Assembly (NCBI GenBank): GCA_002943765.1
Contig: PQWQ01000001.1
Coordinates: forward strand, 5,119,501 to 5,183,500
DNA from: Psoroptes ovis
Taxonomy: Eukaryota > Arthropoda > Arachnida > Sarcoptiformes > Psoroptidae
Direction of reading: 5' to 3'
DNA: 64,000 bases
The notes below the pieces were generated by a model, which had not been told where the DNA came from, ran no database searches, and saw only the letters and a list, made by a program, of their open reading frames with translations. The translations under genes and the position numbers were made by a program. Positions 25,496 to 37,044 of the stretch are shown in pieces. Numbering within the stretch: position 1 is the stretch's first letter; each line of letters opens with the position of its first letter.

Positions 25496-26862
25496 TGAAT
25501 TTTTCAGCGAAAAATTCGCCAAAAACAAGGTTGGAATGCGTTGATTTATCGACATTTTGAGTGTTTGATTTGAATCATTGTTCTTAATCATCTTTCTGAT
25601 AATCATCATAATGACAAGGTTTGATCAAGTTGATTAATTCATGGGATTTTCAAAACTGATTATTTGGAAAAACAAATCATTTTTGTCGCAGTGATTCAAG
25701 TTGATGGATCAATGAAAAACACATACAAAACCCGAAGATTTAAAACAAAAATCACAAAATTAAAAATCAATCAATCGAACATTATTGATTAATTGATGAT
25801 ATTATTGAAATGCAAATCAATAATAAATCAATCGTTTTATTTTATTATTGTTGAATTATGGATGCAAATATACATATATGTTTCAATTAGAAATACATTT
25901 ATTTATTTATCGCTGTTGCTGGTTGTAATTGTTCACCAATAATAATAAAAATGTTTTACCAGATTTTTTTTTATTAATCATTTCAATTCAATAATCATTT
26001 ATATTTTTATTGTTTTTTATTGTTTTAGTTGTTGTTCATTTAATACGGTTAATTTAATTCAAAAAGCAAAACGAACAACAAGAACAACGAACATTGAAAT
26101 ATTTGATTCATTCAAGTGAAAATTTGTTGATGTTTTTACTGTTGTTTACGATTGTTTATTGCTTAGTGTTTATGGTGATCACATTGAAAATTGAGCACAT
26201 TTGTACACACAAACAATCGTGAAAAATCGTCAAAAACAATCATAAACAATTGAACGTTGATTAAATAAATCTTGGATTTTGGTGTTTTTTGGGGAGATTT
26301 TTTAAAACAAATTTTTTCAATTTCTGCCATGAAATTCTGCACTCGTTGCCTGCCAAACGATGAATAAACGATATTTTCAGTTTGGATTTGACCAAATAAT
26401 GAAAAAATAAAACAAACGGAATTTATGACACATGCGCATCGACAATTTTCAGCTTTGACGAAATGAAAAAATTCAAATTCAAGTTACTTCACAAGGTTCT
26501 ATAGAACCCTCAAATGCAATACAAGAATTTAATGCAACAGATGATGGTCATATGATGGATTTGAAGTGTTGAAATGTTCACAAATTTCAAAGTAAAAATA
26601 ATGGAAAATAAATTGATTTTTTCACCATGTTTTATATATGAAGCTTATAGCTGGTAAAGTTTCAAGTTTTTTTTTGGCTGTGACAATTAATCAGGCGATT
26701 CATTGATCATTGATTTTCTGTTGAAATATATGTTTGATATAATGAGTATTTGAATTTGAAGAAAAAATGAAAAATAAACTTTTGATCATCATCACCGAAG
26801 TAATGATTTAATAATTAACCAATTAATAAGAAATATGATGGAGTCATACATATATGTGAAAA

Positions 26863-26949
26863 TATTAAGTTGTCCAATAAGTTCTTGCCGATTTTCTCTC
26901 ATCATTTCCTAAGATATAATCGGCAAAAACTTTTCGTACAACCTAATAT
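26863..26949 (+). mobile_element. Foldback MITE, class II
   Basis: Left TATTAAGTTGTCCAATAAG, right CTTTTCGTACAACCTAATA. Interior CATCATTTCCTAAGATATAA. Confidence 0.8.
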
Positions 26950-27172
26950 TTCATTTTTCATCGCCAAAGAAAAAAAAATGAATGAATGAAATATTGATTT
27001 TGACAAATATATTTTTTTTGTCGCTTCGGAAAAATTAATGAGCAAATAAATGAATGAATCAATGAATATAAATGAATAAATAAATGAATAATGGCCATTT
27101 AAGAAAATCATGACTGCGAGGCCCATACTTCATTTGAATAATCGTATTTAAAAAGTTTTGCCATGATTTAGT

Positions 27173-27195
27173 CGACGACGACGACGACGACGACA
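27173..27195. repeat. (GAC)n tract
   Basis: About eight GAC/CGA units, unusual for being GC-rich in this AT-rich spacer. No coding frame of note runs through it. Confidence 0.9.
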
Positions 27196-27865
27196 AAAAA
27201 TTCAAATTAATTTCTCATAATTTTCAATCAAAATAAAATTAGAAAAATACCCGAATCCAAATAAATCAGAATAAATGACTGATAAGTCTTAAGTAAGAAG
27301 AAATATATCCGAAGTTTCTTAAAGAAAATAAATAAAATAAAATATCCAAACTGTCATTCATTCATTCATTTCATTTATATCATTTTCAAATGTGATTTCC
27401 GTTTGACAAATTCCGTTCATTTCATTTCATTTGATTTCAATGCAATTGAATTCAATTTGATTTTTATATTTCTTTGGCCGATTTTCATCTCGAAATTCTT
27501 ATTTCATTACTGATAATTGCGGAAACAAATTATGTTTTTTTTTCAATGATGATTATGATGATGATCATTTCAATCATAATAATCAAAAAAATATTAATAA
27601 ATGAATGTCATTATGATCATTGTTTCAGTCATTTGGAAACAGAGAAAAAATGATTGAAATCAATCATAAATACGCTACCATAAATTCAATGTATTTTCAA
27701 GCCGAATGAATTTATATATTTGAATATTGATAAATCACGAAATAAATGAACCAAAATTATGCATATTTGAATCAAGACAAATTATAATCTTGAATTGATA
27801 ATTTAAGAATATTAAAATATGAATAATTTCACTGATTTTAACTCATTCAAATTAATCGACTGATT

Positions 27866-28036
27866 ATGACCGAGGAGAATGAATCGATTGCTTCAATTGT
27901 TTCAAAGACCTTTCAAGGGCTTTATGGCTGCTTAAGCTCCACAGATTATCAAACGCCCATACGCCTTAATAATTCGGCCAAAATTTTTCTTCATAAAATT
28001 CACGGATTCAATGGGAATTCAAGAAGAAATCAATGA
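27866..28036 (+). CDS. Small ORF (56 aa) of balanced composition
   Basis: ATG at 27866 to TGA at 28034. The product begins MTEENESIASIVSKTFQGLY and includes CLSSTDYQTPIRLNNSAKI. It uses Gly, Thr, Pro, Ala and Cys codons that are rare in the chance ORFs of this window. No signal peptide, membrane segment or family was recognised. No upstream acceptor or donor decides whether it is a complete small protein, an exon or chance. Confidence 0.2.
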   Translation: MTEENESIASIVSKTFQGLYGCLSSTDYQTPIRLNNSAKIFLHKIHGFNGNSRRNQ

Positions 28037-29292
28037 AAATCTCTATCGGAAAAATTGATTCATTTGACAGAATTCATGACAAATATGATCATCAACTGAA
28101 TAAAAAATAAATAAATTAAAATTGATTGAAAAACAATTCAATTTCGTTGAAAAAAATCAATGTCATTTGATATTACGGGATTTGTTCATTCATTCATTGT
28201 TTTTTTTGGGATAAATCTATCTCAAAAAAATCAAAAAAAGATTAATATGATTCTTAAAACGAACTAACAAACAAACAAATGAATGAATGATTGAATGATT
28301 TCAACAAATAAAAAAACACCCAAATCTTTCAAACGATTGGACAAACATTTGTAAAATTCTTGATATGGATCCAGTCCATATTTTTGATCGCAATTCGCTG
28401 TGTTCGCAATACCAGCAAACAATAGTCTTATCATCATCATCAATGGTTTGTTCAGAATTCAAAAAAAAAAACATTTGTCAAATTTTAATGAATCATAATA
28501 AAATAAAATATTTCAAATTTTTATATTTTTCAAATGCTTGGAAACATATGAAACATTTCGAACCAACAAAAAAAATTACTCAAGTGAATATGAAATAAAT
28601 CAATGAACATCACCCGAAATGATAATAATAATAAACCAATATGGACATCAACCAACAACTACTGGGACAAAATATGACCATTTGACTTTGATTTCATCAT
28701 CATAATCAACAGAAATAACAATAAACTACAATAAAACATTTTCTTATTTTGAACGAAAACGATATAAGATTTTGCTGCCTTGCTTTTGGTTGTCATCATG
28801 TTGCTACACATGAATGATTCTTGTATTCTTATTATTCTTTAATATGATTCTTCAAAACAGAACCAAAGACTATAGATGTTCAATGTTCAATGGCAATGTT
28901 CAATGATGATGACAATAACAGAAATTATTTTTCATTATTTTCCATCATTACATCGTTGTTGTTACTGTTGCTATCGTCATTGTCATCATCATCATCATCA
29001 TGGCACAATTCACCATTCATCTATGAAACATTATTTTTTATTATTGAAACATTATTTTCATTGTCGGTAGTTGTTGTCGCTGTTGCTGTTGTTTTTATTA
29101 CTGTTATTCATACAATACATCATAATAAAATAATAAAATAAAAATCTATGACGAATGAAACACATATATAAAATTCTATCCATTTGAAATGTGATGAAAC
29201 TTTAAATTCTTGGATTGAAATTATTTTAGAAAATCTCGAAAATATTGCCAATATACCGGATTGAGATGCAAATTGAATTGAATATAGCCATA

Positions 29293-29378
29293 ATATTAGA
29301 ATGTCCGATAAGTTTTTGCAGATTTTTCCAATGATTTCCTACGAGATATAATCGACAAAAACTTTTCGAACAGCCAAA
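29293..29378 (+). mobile_element. Foldback MITE, class II
   Basis: Left TATTAGAATGTCCGATAAG, right CTTTTCGAACAGCCAAAAA. Both ends have drifted. Confidence 0.76.
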
Positions 29379-29904
29379 AATATATTCATATTACTTTGCT
29401 TAAAGATTCCTGGTTACAAAATAATAATAATAATAATAATAAAAATTGATTTATGTTTTTTCAAAAATATCAGCGAATTGATGATGGTAATTGATGATGT
29501 TCATTATGATTGTTGATGGATGGTCATCATCCATTCGACGAAGAGAAAAATTCGGGTAAAAATTTAGGAAAAATGAAATCATTTTCATCCACAAAAATAA
29601 ATTCAATTATTTTCACGCATAAATAGATTGTAAGTTTCGGTAAATGATGATGATGATGATATCATGTTCAAGATTGATTCAAAAATGGAAATTCATTGAA
29701 AATGGTCATTCATATCGAACTAAACAATACGAATGTTGCTGCTGCTGAATGATGCCGATGATTTTTTGGATTGATTGTATTTAATTGATATAAACGAACA
29801 ATTTCAAGGGGAATCATCAAACATTGAACATATCGATCAGCAAAAATTGATCAGCAAAAATTGATGGAAAAAAAATTTTCACTAATTTCATTTGTGTATT
29901 AATC

Positions 29905-29959
29905 AATCATTCATTCATTTACAACTCGAAATTTTTGAATTGTAAATGAATGAATGATT
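29905..29959. repeat. Perfect 20-bp inverted repeat, 15-base loop
   Basis: AATCATTCATTCATTTACAA and its exact complement. The arms include TCAT repeats, but TTTACAA/TTGTAAA next to the loop is not repeat-derived. Confidence 0.88.
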
Positions 29960-30290
29960 TTAAATCGAAATCAATTCTAATTTTATTATCATTTTGTATT
30001 CGAAAATTTCATTTGAGGTTCAATAAAATAATAATAATAATAATGGTGAAAATTCATACAAATAAACAAAGCAAAAAAAAATCAGAACAAAATTCAAAAA
30101 TAGTCTGATTTGATTACAATTTATACCAATTATTATAAACACACACACACACTGAATGAAATGAAATAAAATGAAATGAAATTAAAATAAAATGATTTTG
30201 ACAAATGAGAAATACCAATATATAGACAATGAATACATAGAAATTAAGAAAAAGTTTATTTATTTTCATTTATTCATGTTTATTCATTGT

Positions 30291-30375
30291 ATTTTGGCTG
30301 TCCGAAAAGTTGACTGCGCTTAATCAATGAAGGTGGTCAATAAAATCGGCCAAAACTTTGCGGACAACTTAATAT
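30291..30375 (+). mobile_element. Foldback MITE, class III, divergent
   Basis: Left TTTTGGCTGTCCGAAAAG, right CTTTGCGGACAACTTAATA. The core has drifted to GACTGCGCTTAATCAATGAA. Confidence 0.76.
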
Positions 30376-30702
30376 GTATTTATATTTAAATTTTGAATTA
30401 AATTTTGTTTTATTTTATTTATTTCGTTTATTTATTTATAATAACAAGTAGTAAAATGAAATTGAAAATGAAAATGTAAATGAAAATGACCAAATAATAA
30501 TAATAAAAATCGAATAAAATCAAATGAAATTGAATCACATTTGAAAAGAAATTTATTCGGTGTGTACGAATTATTAATGTTTGATATTTGAATTTTTTCA
30601 ATCTTTGAAATAATAGGCTTTGCTTGATTTGATATTCTTTAAGAAATGAATTTGAAAATTCTGAAAAATTTGAAATGTTACACCATCTCTTGTCGGTCGA
30701 AT

Positions 30703-31344
30703 CTAATATAGAGATTTTCGAAATTTTATATCCGAATCGGTCCATCTAATAAAATTATCATTGATCGGAAAACTTTTCATAGGTACATGGAAATGTCTTC
30801 GAATTTGTTCAATAGATTTACGATCATTCAATCGCCGTGCATATACTGGTAATGTATGAAATTTATGTTTCAACACATAATACCTTTCATTTGCAGAATC
30901 ATGATCACGATAATTATTTTTACTGTTAGACACGGCCGCTGCTGGACCAATATTAATCCATTTTTTATCATGCCAATGTTCTTCTTCTTGATGTGAATAT
31001 TTACGATAAAAGCTACGATCATCACCTTTTCTCATCATCAATAATGGCCGTTGTTGATTTGGTTTACCCCAACGTATCTGTATCATATATTGATGTGGTA
31101 TTATTTGATGATTATTATCCATATTTGTATTTGAATAGCTGTTGGATAGTTTTGAATAAATTGTATTTTTTTCATTATCATTCAATGGCTTTCGATATTT
31201 TTTATATGCTAAACGACTGCTTAATGTTGGATAATCATTATTTAAAAAATCATTTTGTCGATGTTGTTGTGGATTATAAAAACAATTTATTAATTGAAAT
31301 AAATGAAATGAAAATATAATTAAAATAATGCTTGAATGTAACAT
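30703..31344 (-). CDS. Secreted protein of unknown family (possible peptide precursor)
   Basis: A 213-residue single-exon frame. Residues 1-21 (MLHSSIILIIFSFHLFQLIN-C) are a clear signal peptide. The rest is hydrophilic, rich in Asn, Tyr, Lys and Arg, and has no Cys after the signal and no membrane segment. Residues 88-94 read IQIRWGK, where Gly followed by a single Lys could be an amidation and cleavage site giving an ...IRW-amide end. A second FIRW occurs near the C terminus without Gly. RYYVLKHKFHTLPVYARRLN and the basic IRRHFH stretch look conserved-protein-like. A neuropeptide or other secreted precursor is inferred; there is only one candidate amidation site and no flanking dibasic site just upstream. 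The frame is well supported as coding; the function is unknown. An overlapping 105-codon frame downstream (30428-30745) is probably 3' untranslated AT-rich sequence. Confidence 0.62.
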   Translation of the reverse strand: MLHSSIILIIFSFHLFQLINCFYNPQQHRQNDFLNNDYPTLSSRLAYKKYRKPLNDNEKNTIYSKLSNSYSNTNMDNNHQIIPHQYMIQIRWGKPNQQRPLLMMRKGDDRSFYRKYSHQEEEHWHDKKWINIGPAAAVSNSKNNYRDHDSANERYYVLKHKFHTLPVYARRLNDRKSIEQIRRHFHVPMKSFPINDNFIRWTDSDIKFRKSLY

Positions 31345-33587
31345 ATTCGTGGTCGTTGTAATTGATTGATGGATTAATTAATGGATTAATGAATTAATGA
31401 ATGATGAATAAAATTAACAAAATTTTTCTTGGACAAAATAAATCAAAGATGAGTCCAATAAGACTTTAATATTTTTGAAAAATTGTTCAAATCTTCAATG
31501 AAAATAAGATCACAACTTTTAATAAATCACTTTCAAATGTCATTTGAAACATATATTCAAAACATATTAAACTATTGATTCAATTTCAATAAATGTTACA
31601 TTTCTTGTCACTGACATTTCACACACACAAACACATGTTCAGCAAAAAATTTTCTTTAAAACAATTCAAATTGTAAGAAAATTATAATGAATAAATGAAT
31701 GCGAATCAAATGTATTATGATATGATTAATCTTAAAATTTTAAAACATGATTTGAATCTCATATGAATGAATGATGTGAATCTTTACTTATCTTTGACGA
31801 GAAAAAGCAATAATATCAAATGGTCAAAAATGAATGAATGTTGTGTTCATTTTGTAAGGTATTATTCGTCATACATCTCATATATGTTTCATTTTTTTTT
31901 CAAAGTTTTCAAAGGTGGTGCGAAAATTAATTCATTTGTTTCATAGTTTACAAACATGAATCTTTGTTGTTTATGATTTTTTTTTCTGCGGTAAAAATGA
32001 AATCAAATTAAAATCAATGAATTTCATTTGATTTTATTTTGATTCATTCATTCATTCATTTTTTTAATTTAGTATCAGTGAGAAATAGAGCATGTAATAC
32101 GAATATACAAGATATATAACACAAATGAACACAAGAAAACATTTCTGTTTCCCTAAAAAACATATGTATTTCAATTTGATATGAATGATTACTATTTAGA
32201 ATTTAAATTGTTTTCTTTTTGAAATAAATGAAAAGAAATTAAATAAGAAAATGTAAAAAAAAAAAAATGATAAGAGAATGTTGAAAGCCTTTCATAATTT
32301 TGAAAGATTATGTTTTTGTGCACCATCCACTATCTATGTCTGTGTTTTGATGAATCCCGAAGCCCATATTGTAGCCTCTGAACCTTTTTTTTCTTTGCAG
32401 AACCTCTGCAGCTATTATTATTATTTGCTTGTCTTGAAAATTCAATCAAAAATTCACATGACTTTTTACATTTTCAAACGTTTGTTGCTTTATGAAAAAA
32501 CACGCAAAAAACATGTTTCATATATTCATTTTTTTTCCATAAGACGAAAATTTAAGATTGATTAAGCTTGTATATCTATCTCTCGAATAAGATGATAATA
32601 CCTGATGGTCAATCATAATCATAATGATAACAATACAAATGATCAATCTTGAAATACATGAATTTCGATGTTTTTTTTGAAATAATGGAAAATAATGAAA
32701 ATTATGGAAAATGACCGAGATGAATATAATTTTCGGGAACATCAAACGTATGCATTTGAAAAAAAATGAAACTTTATTGTTGAATTTATTTATTTTATCC
32801 ATCATTTAAGATAATTCAAACATAAACACCTTTTTGTTTGGGAATATATTTTGTATGCATTCGGATCATATCAATATTGATTCGCCGCAATAAATACAAG
32901 ATTAGATCGATCACTTCCTTAATCACATGTAGTAATGTAAAAATAATGATTAATAATAATTATTATTAGATATTATATCATTGACTTTGATCGTTTTCAA
33001 ATAAAACGAAAAAAAAATTAATCCTTTCATTTCATTGTACACAAAATATACATTACACATGCAAAGATAATTATATCGACAACATCAATAATAATCAAAG
33101 GACAAAATTATTATTATCATTATCATTGCTGCTGCTATTATCATCACGATGTCCAAAGACATTGATTTTTTGCTATTTAGTTCTTGAAGATTGACGAAAA
33201 TAAAAAAAAACTGATACAAATATGTTTGTTTGAGTTTTCAAATTTTTCAAAATTTAAACATGCCAGTAGAGTGTTGCTTAAAACCACTGCTGTTGTAAAG
33301 GTCAATGAAATCAAACTAGATAATTAGTAACAAATTGTACATGATTTTTAATTGATAAAATCTGTGCGAAAACATGTATAAACATTGCTAAGAAAGGTTG
33401 AATGAGAATTTACAAGTTTTATTTTAATTTTCTGTTTGAAAAAACATTTATTTTCGAATGAGATCAACAATATTTACAACGATGCAAAATGATAACGAGT
33501 GTTAAATCGACTGATTTATAAATTGATTGAATTTTTTCAAAAATATCTTTGGCTTGTCACATTACCCCTTTTGTTTTTCTTCAAAGG
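31345..33587. other. Spacer between secreted-protein gene and Spatzle-like gene
   Basis: No foldback elements occur here. A 95-codon plus-strand frame at 32278-32565 begins MLKAFHNFERLCFCAPSTIY and is fairly balanced for about 50 codons, but it has no recognised family. The region also contains promoter sequence of the minus-strand gene at 31344 and the 3' region of the gene ending at 33588. Confidence 0.5.
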
Positions 33588-36500
33588 TCAATTGAAAATA
33601 TAATCAAGTATTGGATGATAGGAAAAATTCATTTTGGATGTTTTTTCATCTTTGTTTTGGTCATTATCATTATTATTTTGCTCGGTACTATCTTCGGTAA
33701 CGGCTATGGTCTCGGCTTTGACCTCTTCAGAGCTTGATGTTGTTGTCAATTCACTTAGATTTATTGAATTATTATTATTTCTGCTGTTTTGTAAATTATT
33801 ATCACTTGCTAATGCCAGATATTTTGATTTTAATGTTAAATAATGATTTTGCTGCTGTGTATTTTGATAATTATTGTTATTGTTTGATGGTGTATGCAAA
33901 AAGGTCATCGTATCCGTATGTCTTTGATTTCTATCAATATTTTGATTTCGTTGTTGCTGATTCGCATCGAAATTGAATGGCCACTGTGATAAACGGCTAA
34001 CGGCCGATGGTAATTGATCAATATTGCTGGTAGTTACTGGCATATGTATTACTTGTACCACTGGTGCTGATGATGGTACATTATTATTATCATTATTCAA
34101 TTGCTGCTGTTGTTGCTGATGATGATTATGATGAATATGATGTCCATTTATTGGTTGAAAATCTTTCATATTTAATTGATTTGTACGAGTTGCTATAAGA
34201 TCGTTTGGTATGAAATTATTCGTGGGCGATCGGCGATTGTAATCAGTTTGTATATCAGTAAAATTGAATCGATATTCTGGAGTGAATCTTATTCGATTAT
34301 TATTTTCATTACGATTATTATTATTATTATTGTTATTGAAATGATAATAATCATTGAAATCATAATCATCATTTTTTTTCGATGATTGTAAAACGTAATC
34401 ATTATTCGATTGTGAATTCGATGATGATGATGATGATGTTAAATTTTCAATCAATTTTTGTAATAAAAATTTATTATTTTGACCATTATTTTGTTGTTGA
34501 TGTCGTTGAGAATCAATTAACGACAATAATTTTAACAATTCTTGATTATTCAATAATAATAATGTTTGTTGATATTGTTGTTGTTGCTGTTGATGTTGTT
34601 GTTGTAATTTTCTCAATTGTTGTTCATCTTGATTATAATTATTATTGATACTATTTGTATTAAATTGTCGATGATCTGATTTTGATGATGAATATGGTGT
34701 AGTAGGGTTAATTATGTTATTATTTTTGAAATTACCATTATTATTATTAATATTATTACCGACACCATTATTTGGCATTATCGGCCATGATTTTCCATTG
34801 GTTGATTGATGATTTTGATTTTGAATCGTATTTTCATTGTTATTGTAATTAGTTGGCGGATTGGGCGAAGTTGTTGATGTATGTTTCATTTGTAAATTAT
34901 TCATAATACTTTCACTGCTTAATTTTTTGTTATTATTTTGCTGCAAGTTAATATTATTTTGATTATATGAAGGTTTCAACGAATATACATGACATGTACA
35001 TGCAGTCGGAATACGAAATGAATCGATGAAAAAGCCTAAAGGTTATTTGTTAAAAAGAAAATGATCAATAATCGAATTATATTTCTTGAATGAATATAAT
35101 TTTACCTTTTCCTTTTTCAAACACTAACAAACGATGTATTGAATAGATTTGTGTACATCTTGATGCATATTTATGATCAGCAATATAACGACATTCACTG
35201 TTCGCCTTGTTACATTTTTCCAACCGTATTGTTTGTGTAAAATCACCTGCATTTACAATTACACGCCATTTTCTTTTAAGATTTTTAGCTAATTTTGGTT
35301 TTGCATACAACACTTCTGAACGACAAACAAAACCTTGTTCATTCATTTGTTTTTGATTATTATTATTATTATTATTTTGATGATTATTCATTGATTCACC
35401 ATATTCGAACGATGTGGTACTTGATTTATTTGAATCATGACGATTGACCGATAAAGGTGGTGACCCGGCAAAATGATTATCATCATCATGATAATCATCA
35501 TCAGGATCTAAAGGATCATTATTGTTATAATAATAATCTTGTGAGAAATTCTCATCCATATCTTTTGTAATGCCATCAACTAATGATATGTCACCATTCA
35601 CTTCAGCATACATCAATTGAAATATATCTTTACGTTTGAATATTTCATCCAATATTGCATGTTCTGGATATTCAAAATCATCAATACAAATATCTTCAGT
35701 AAATTTATCACAACGTGGTGATATATCAAATTGTTGTTGTTGCTGTTGATGATGCTGATGATTGGAAAATGGTGATTGCTGTTGTGGCTGTTGTTTATAA
35801 TTATTATTGATACTATTTATGTTTTGATTTGTGTATGGATATTTTATTTTTTTCATCATTTGCCCCGTATTAAATTGATGAATGTTTGTGTTCAAATTTA
35901 TCCTCGAATTTTTATCAACAAATCCATTGATCGATTCATTTTCAATGTCATTAGGCATCGATGACCATTCATCACCATCATCAACTATCATATTATTACC
36001 ATTCATATGATTATTATTATTAATTAATCGATTGAAATTTTTTTTCTTTTCAATTTGTTGTTGCTGTTGATGATAATAATGGCGATGTAGATGATGTTCA
36101 CTATTACGTGAATTTAATTTAATTTTACGATTTTTCTTTCCAACCCATCGGCCATCATTATCAAATGAACTGATTGATGATTTTTTGCCATCAAAATCAA
36201 ATCCATCTTTCATTTGATCAAAATAATTATAATCATTTCGACCATTCCAAATAATGGGCATAATTCTTTCTTCAAATTTCGGATCTTCTAACATTTTCAG
36301 CCAATATTCGATGCTATTCGTATCCGATAATGATTGCAAAGATAATATTGGACTTAAAGTATTAAATAATTCATTTTGATCATAATGAGGATTGTGATCA
36401 TTAGTAGATGTGGATTGAGATATCGGTATGAATGCTGGATGATCAATGTTCGGCACTATGATTGGTTGATGAGGCAAATGATGATGATGATGATGTGGTT

Positions 36501-37044
36501 GATGATGGTGATGATCAATTAAAGAATCATGGCTATGATCATGATGATTTGATCTTCGATTTGATTTTAATTTCGATTCTTTAGCTTTAAGACCTAACCA
36601 TGATGACATTGAACGTGTTTCACTTTCTGTATCATTTTGCTGTGCCTGTTGCTGCACCAATGACAATTCTCTAGCTGTGGTCGTAAGCGCTGCAACATTA
36701 TTAATAAATTGTAAAATTTTTATCAGGGTTCGAATTTTTGCTCCAAAATTATTATGATTATTATTATTATTATCATCAGTGATTTTCATTGTTGAAGAAT
36801 GATTAACTGTAGCATCATTCAAATTGATTGTTTGTGATGAATTTTTCGATGAATATTTTTCACTATCATTTTGGGCAACAGCATTTGCCAATGATGCTGT
36901 TTCATTTGGTGGCTGTTGTTGTTGATGCTGCTGCTGCTGCTGTTCAGCATTTACAATTAAAAATATAAACAACAAAATGATTGATAATAAAATAATACGA
37001 ATTAAATTGTGTAAAATGTTTGGGAATAATTTCGAAAATTTCAT
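33588..37044 (-). CDS. spz-like: Spatzle-like cystine-knot ligand with long Asn/Gln-rich C-terminal tail
   Basis: Two exons: 35106-37044 and 33588-35035, joined across a 70-bp GT-AG intron in phase 1, giving about 1,128 residues. Residues 1-33 form a signal peptide or anchor. A long pro-region follows with His-rich (about 170-200) and Gln-rich segments. A conserved-looking RCDKFTEDICIDDFEYPEHA precedes the knot. The knot starts at GFVCRSE (C574) and has C611, C618 and C630 plus QIYSIHRLLVFEKGKG. Exon 2 supplies FFIDSFRIPTACTCHV (C659, C661). Spatzle proteins are secreted precursors processed by serine proteases; the released dimer binds Toll receptors in immunity and development. Which paralogue (Spz1-6) this is remains unclear. 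Oddities: the knot is followed by about 460 residues rich in Asn and Gln, and only six knot cysteines are seen. Without splicing, the first exon would end soon after the donor (KIIFIQEI-stop). Confidence 0.88.

Larger units (their letters stand above)
25496..30702. other. Non-coding AT-rich spacer
   Basis: Holds three foldback elements (26863, 29293, 30291), a 20-bp-arm hairpin (29905-29959), a (GAC)n tract and AT-driven ORFs. The only frame with balanced composition is the 56-codon one at 27866-28036, listed separately. Confidence 0.6.

Noticed and set aside
28890..29141. 83-codon ORF rich in Leu, Ser and Val
   Set aside because: Made of GTT/CAT repeat tracts with no conserved segment.
30428..30745. 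105-codon minus ORF next to the secreted-protein gene
   Set aside because: Overlaps the end of the better-supported frame, has no signal peptide and dissolves into Phe/Ile/Tyr runs; probably 3' untranslated sequence.
33634..34648. Several plus-strand ORFs over the Spatzle-like second exon
   Set aside because: They are antisense shadows of Asn/Gln codon runs; the minus frame has the domain and the matching splice phase.
33588..34979. The 463-codon Asn/Gln-rich frame as a separate gene
   Set aside because: Its frame extends upstream past a TTG to FRIPTACTCHV and a good acceptor at 35036, so it is the second exon of the Spatzle-like gene.
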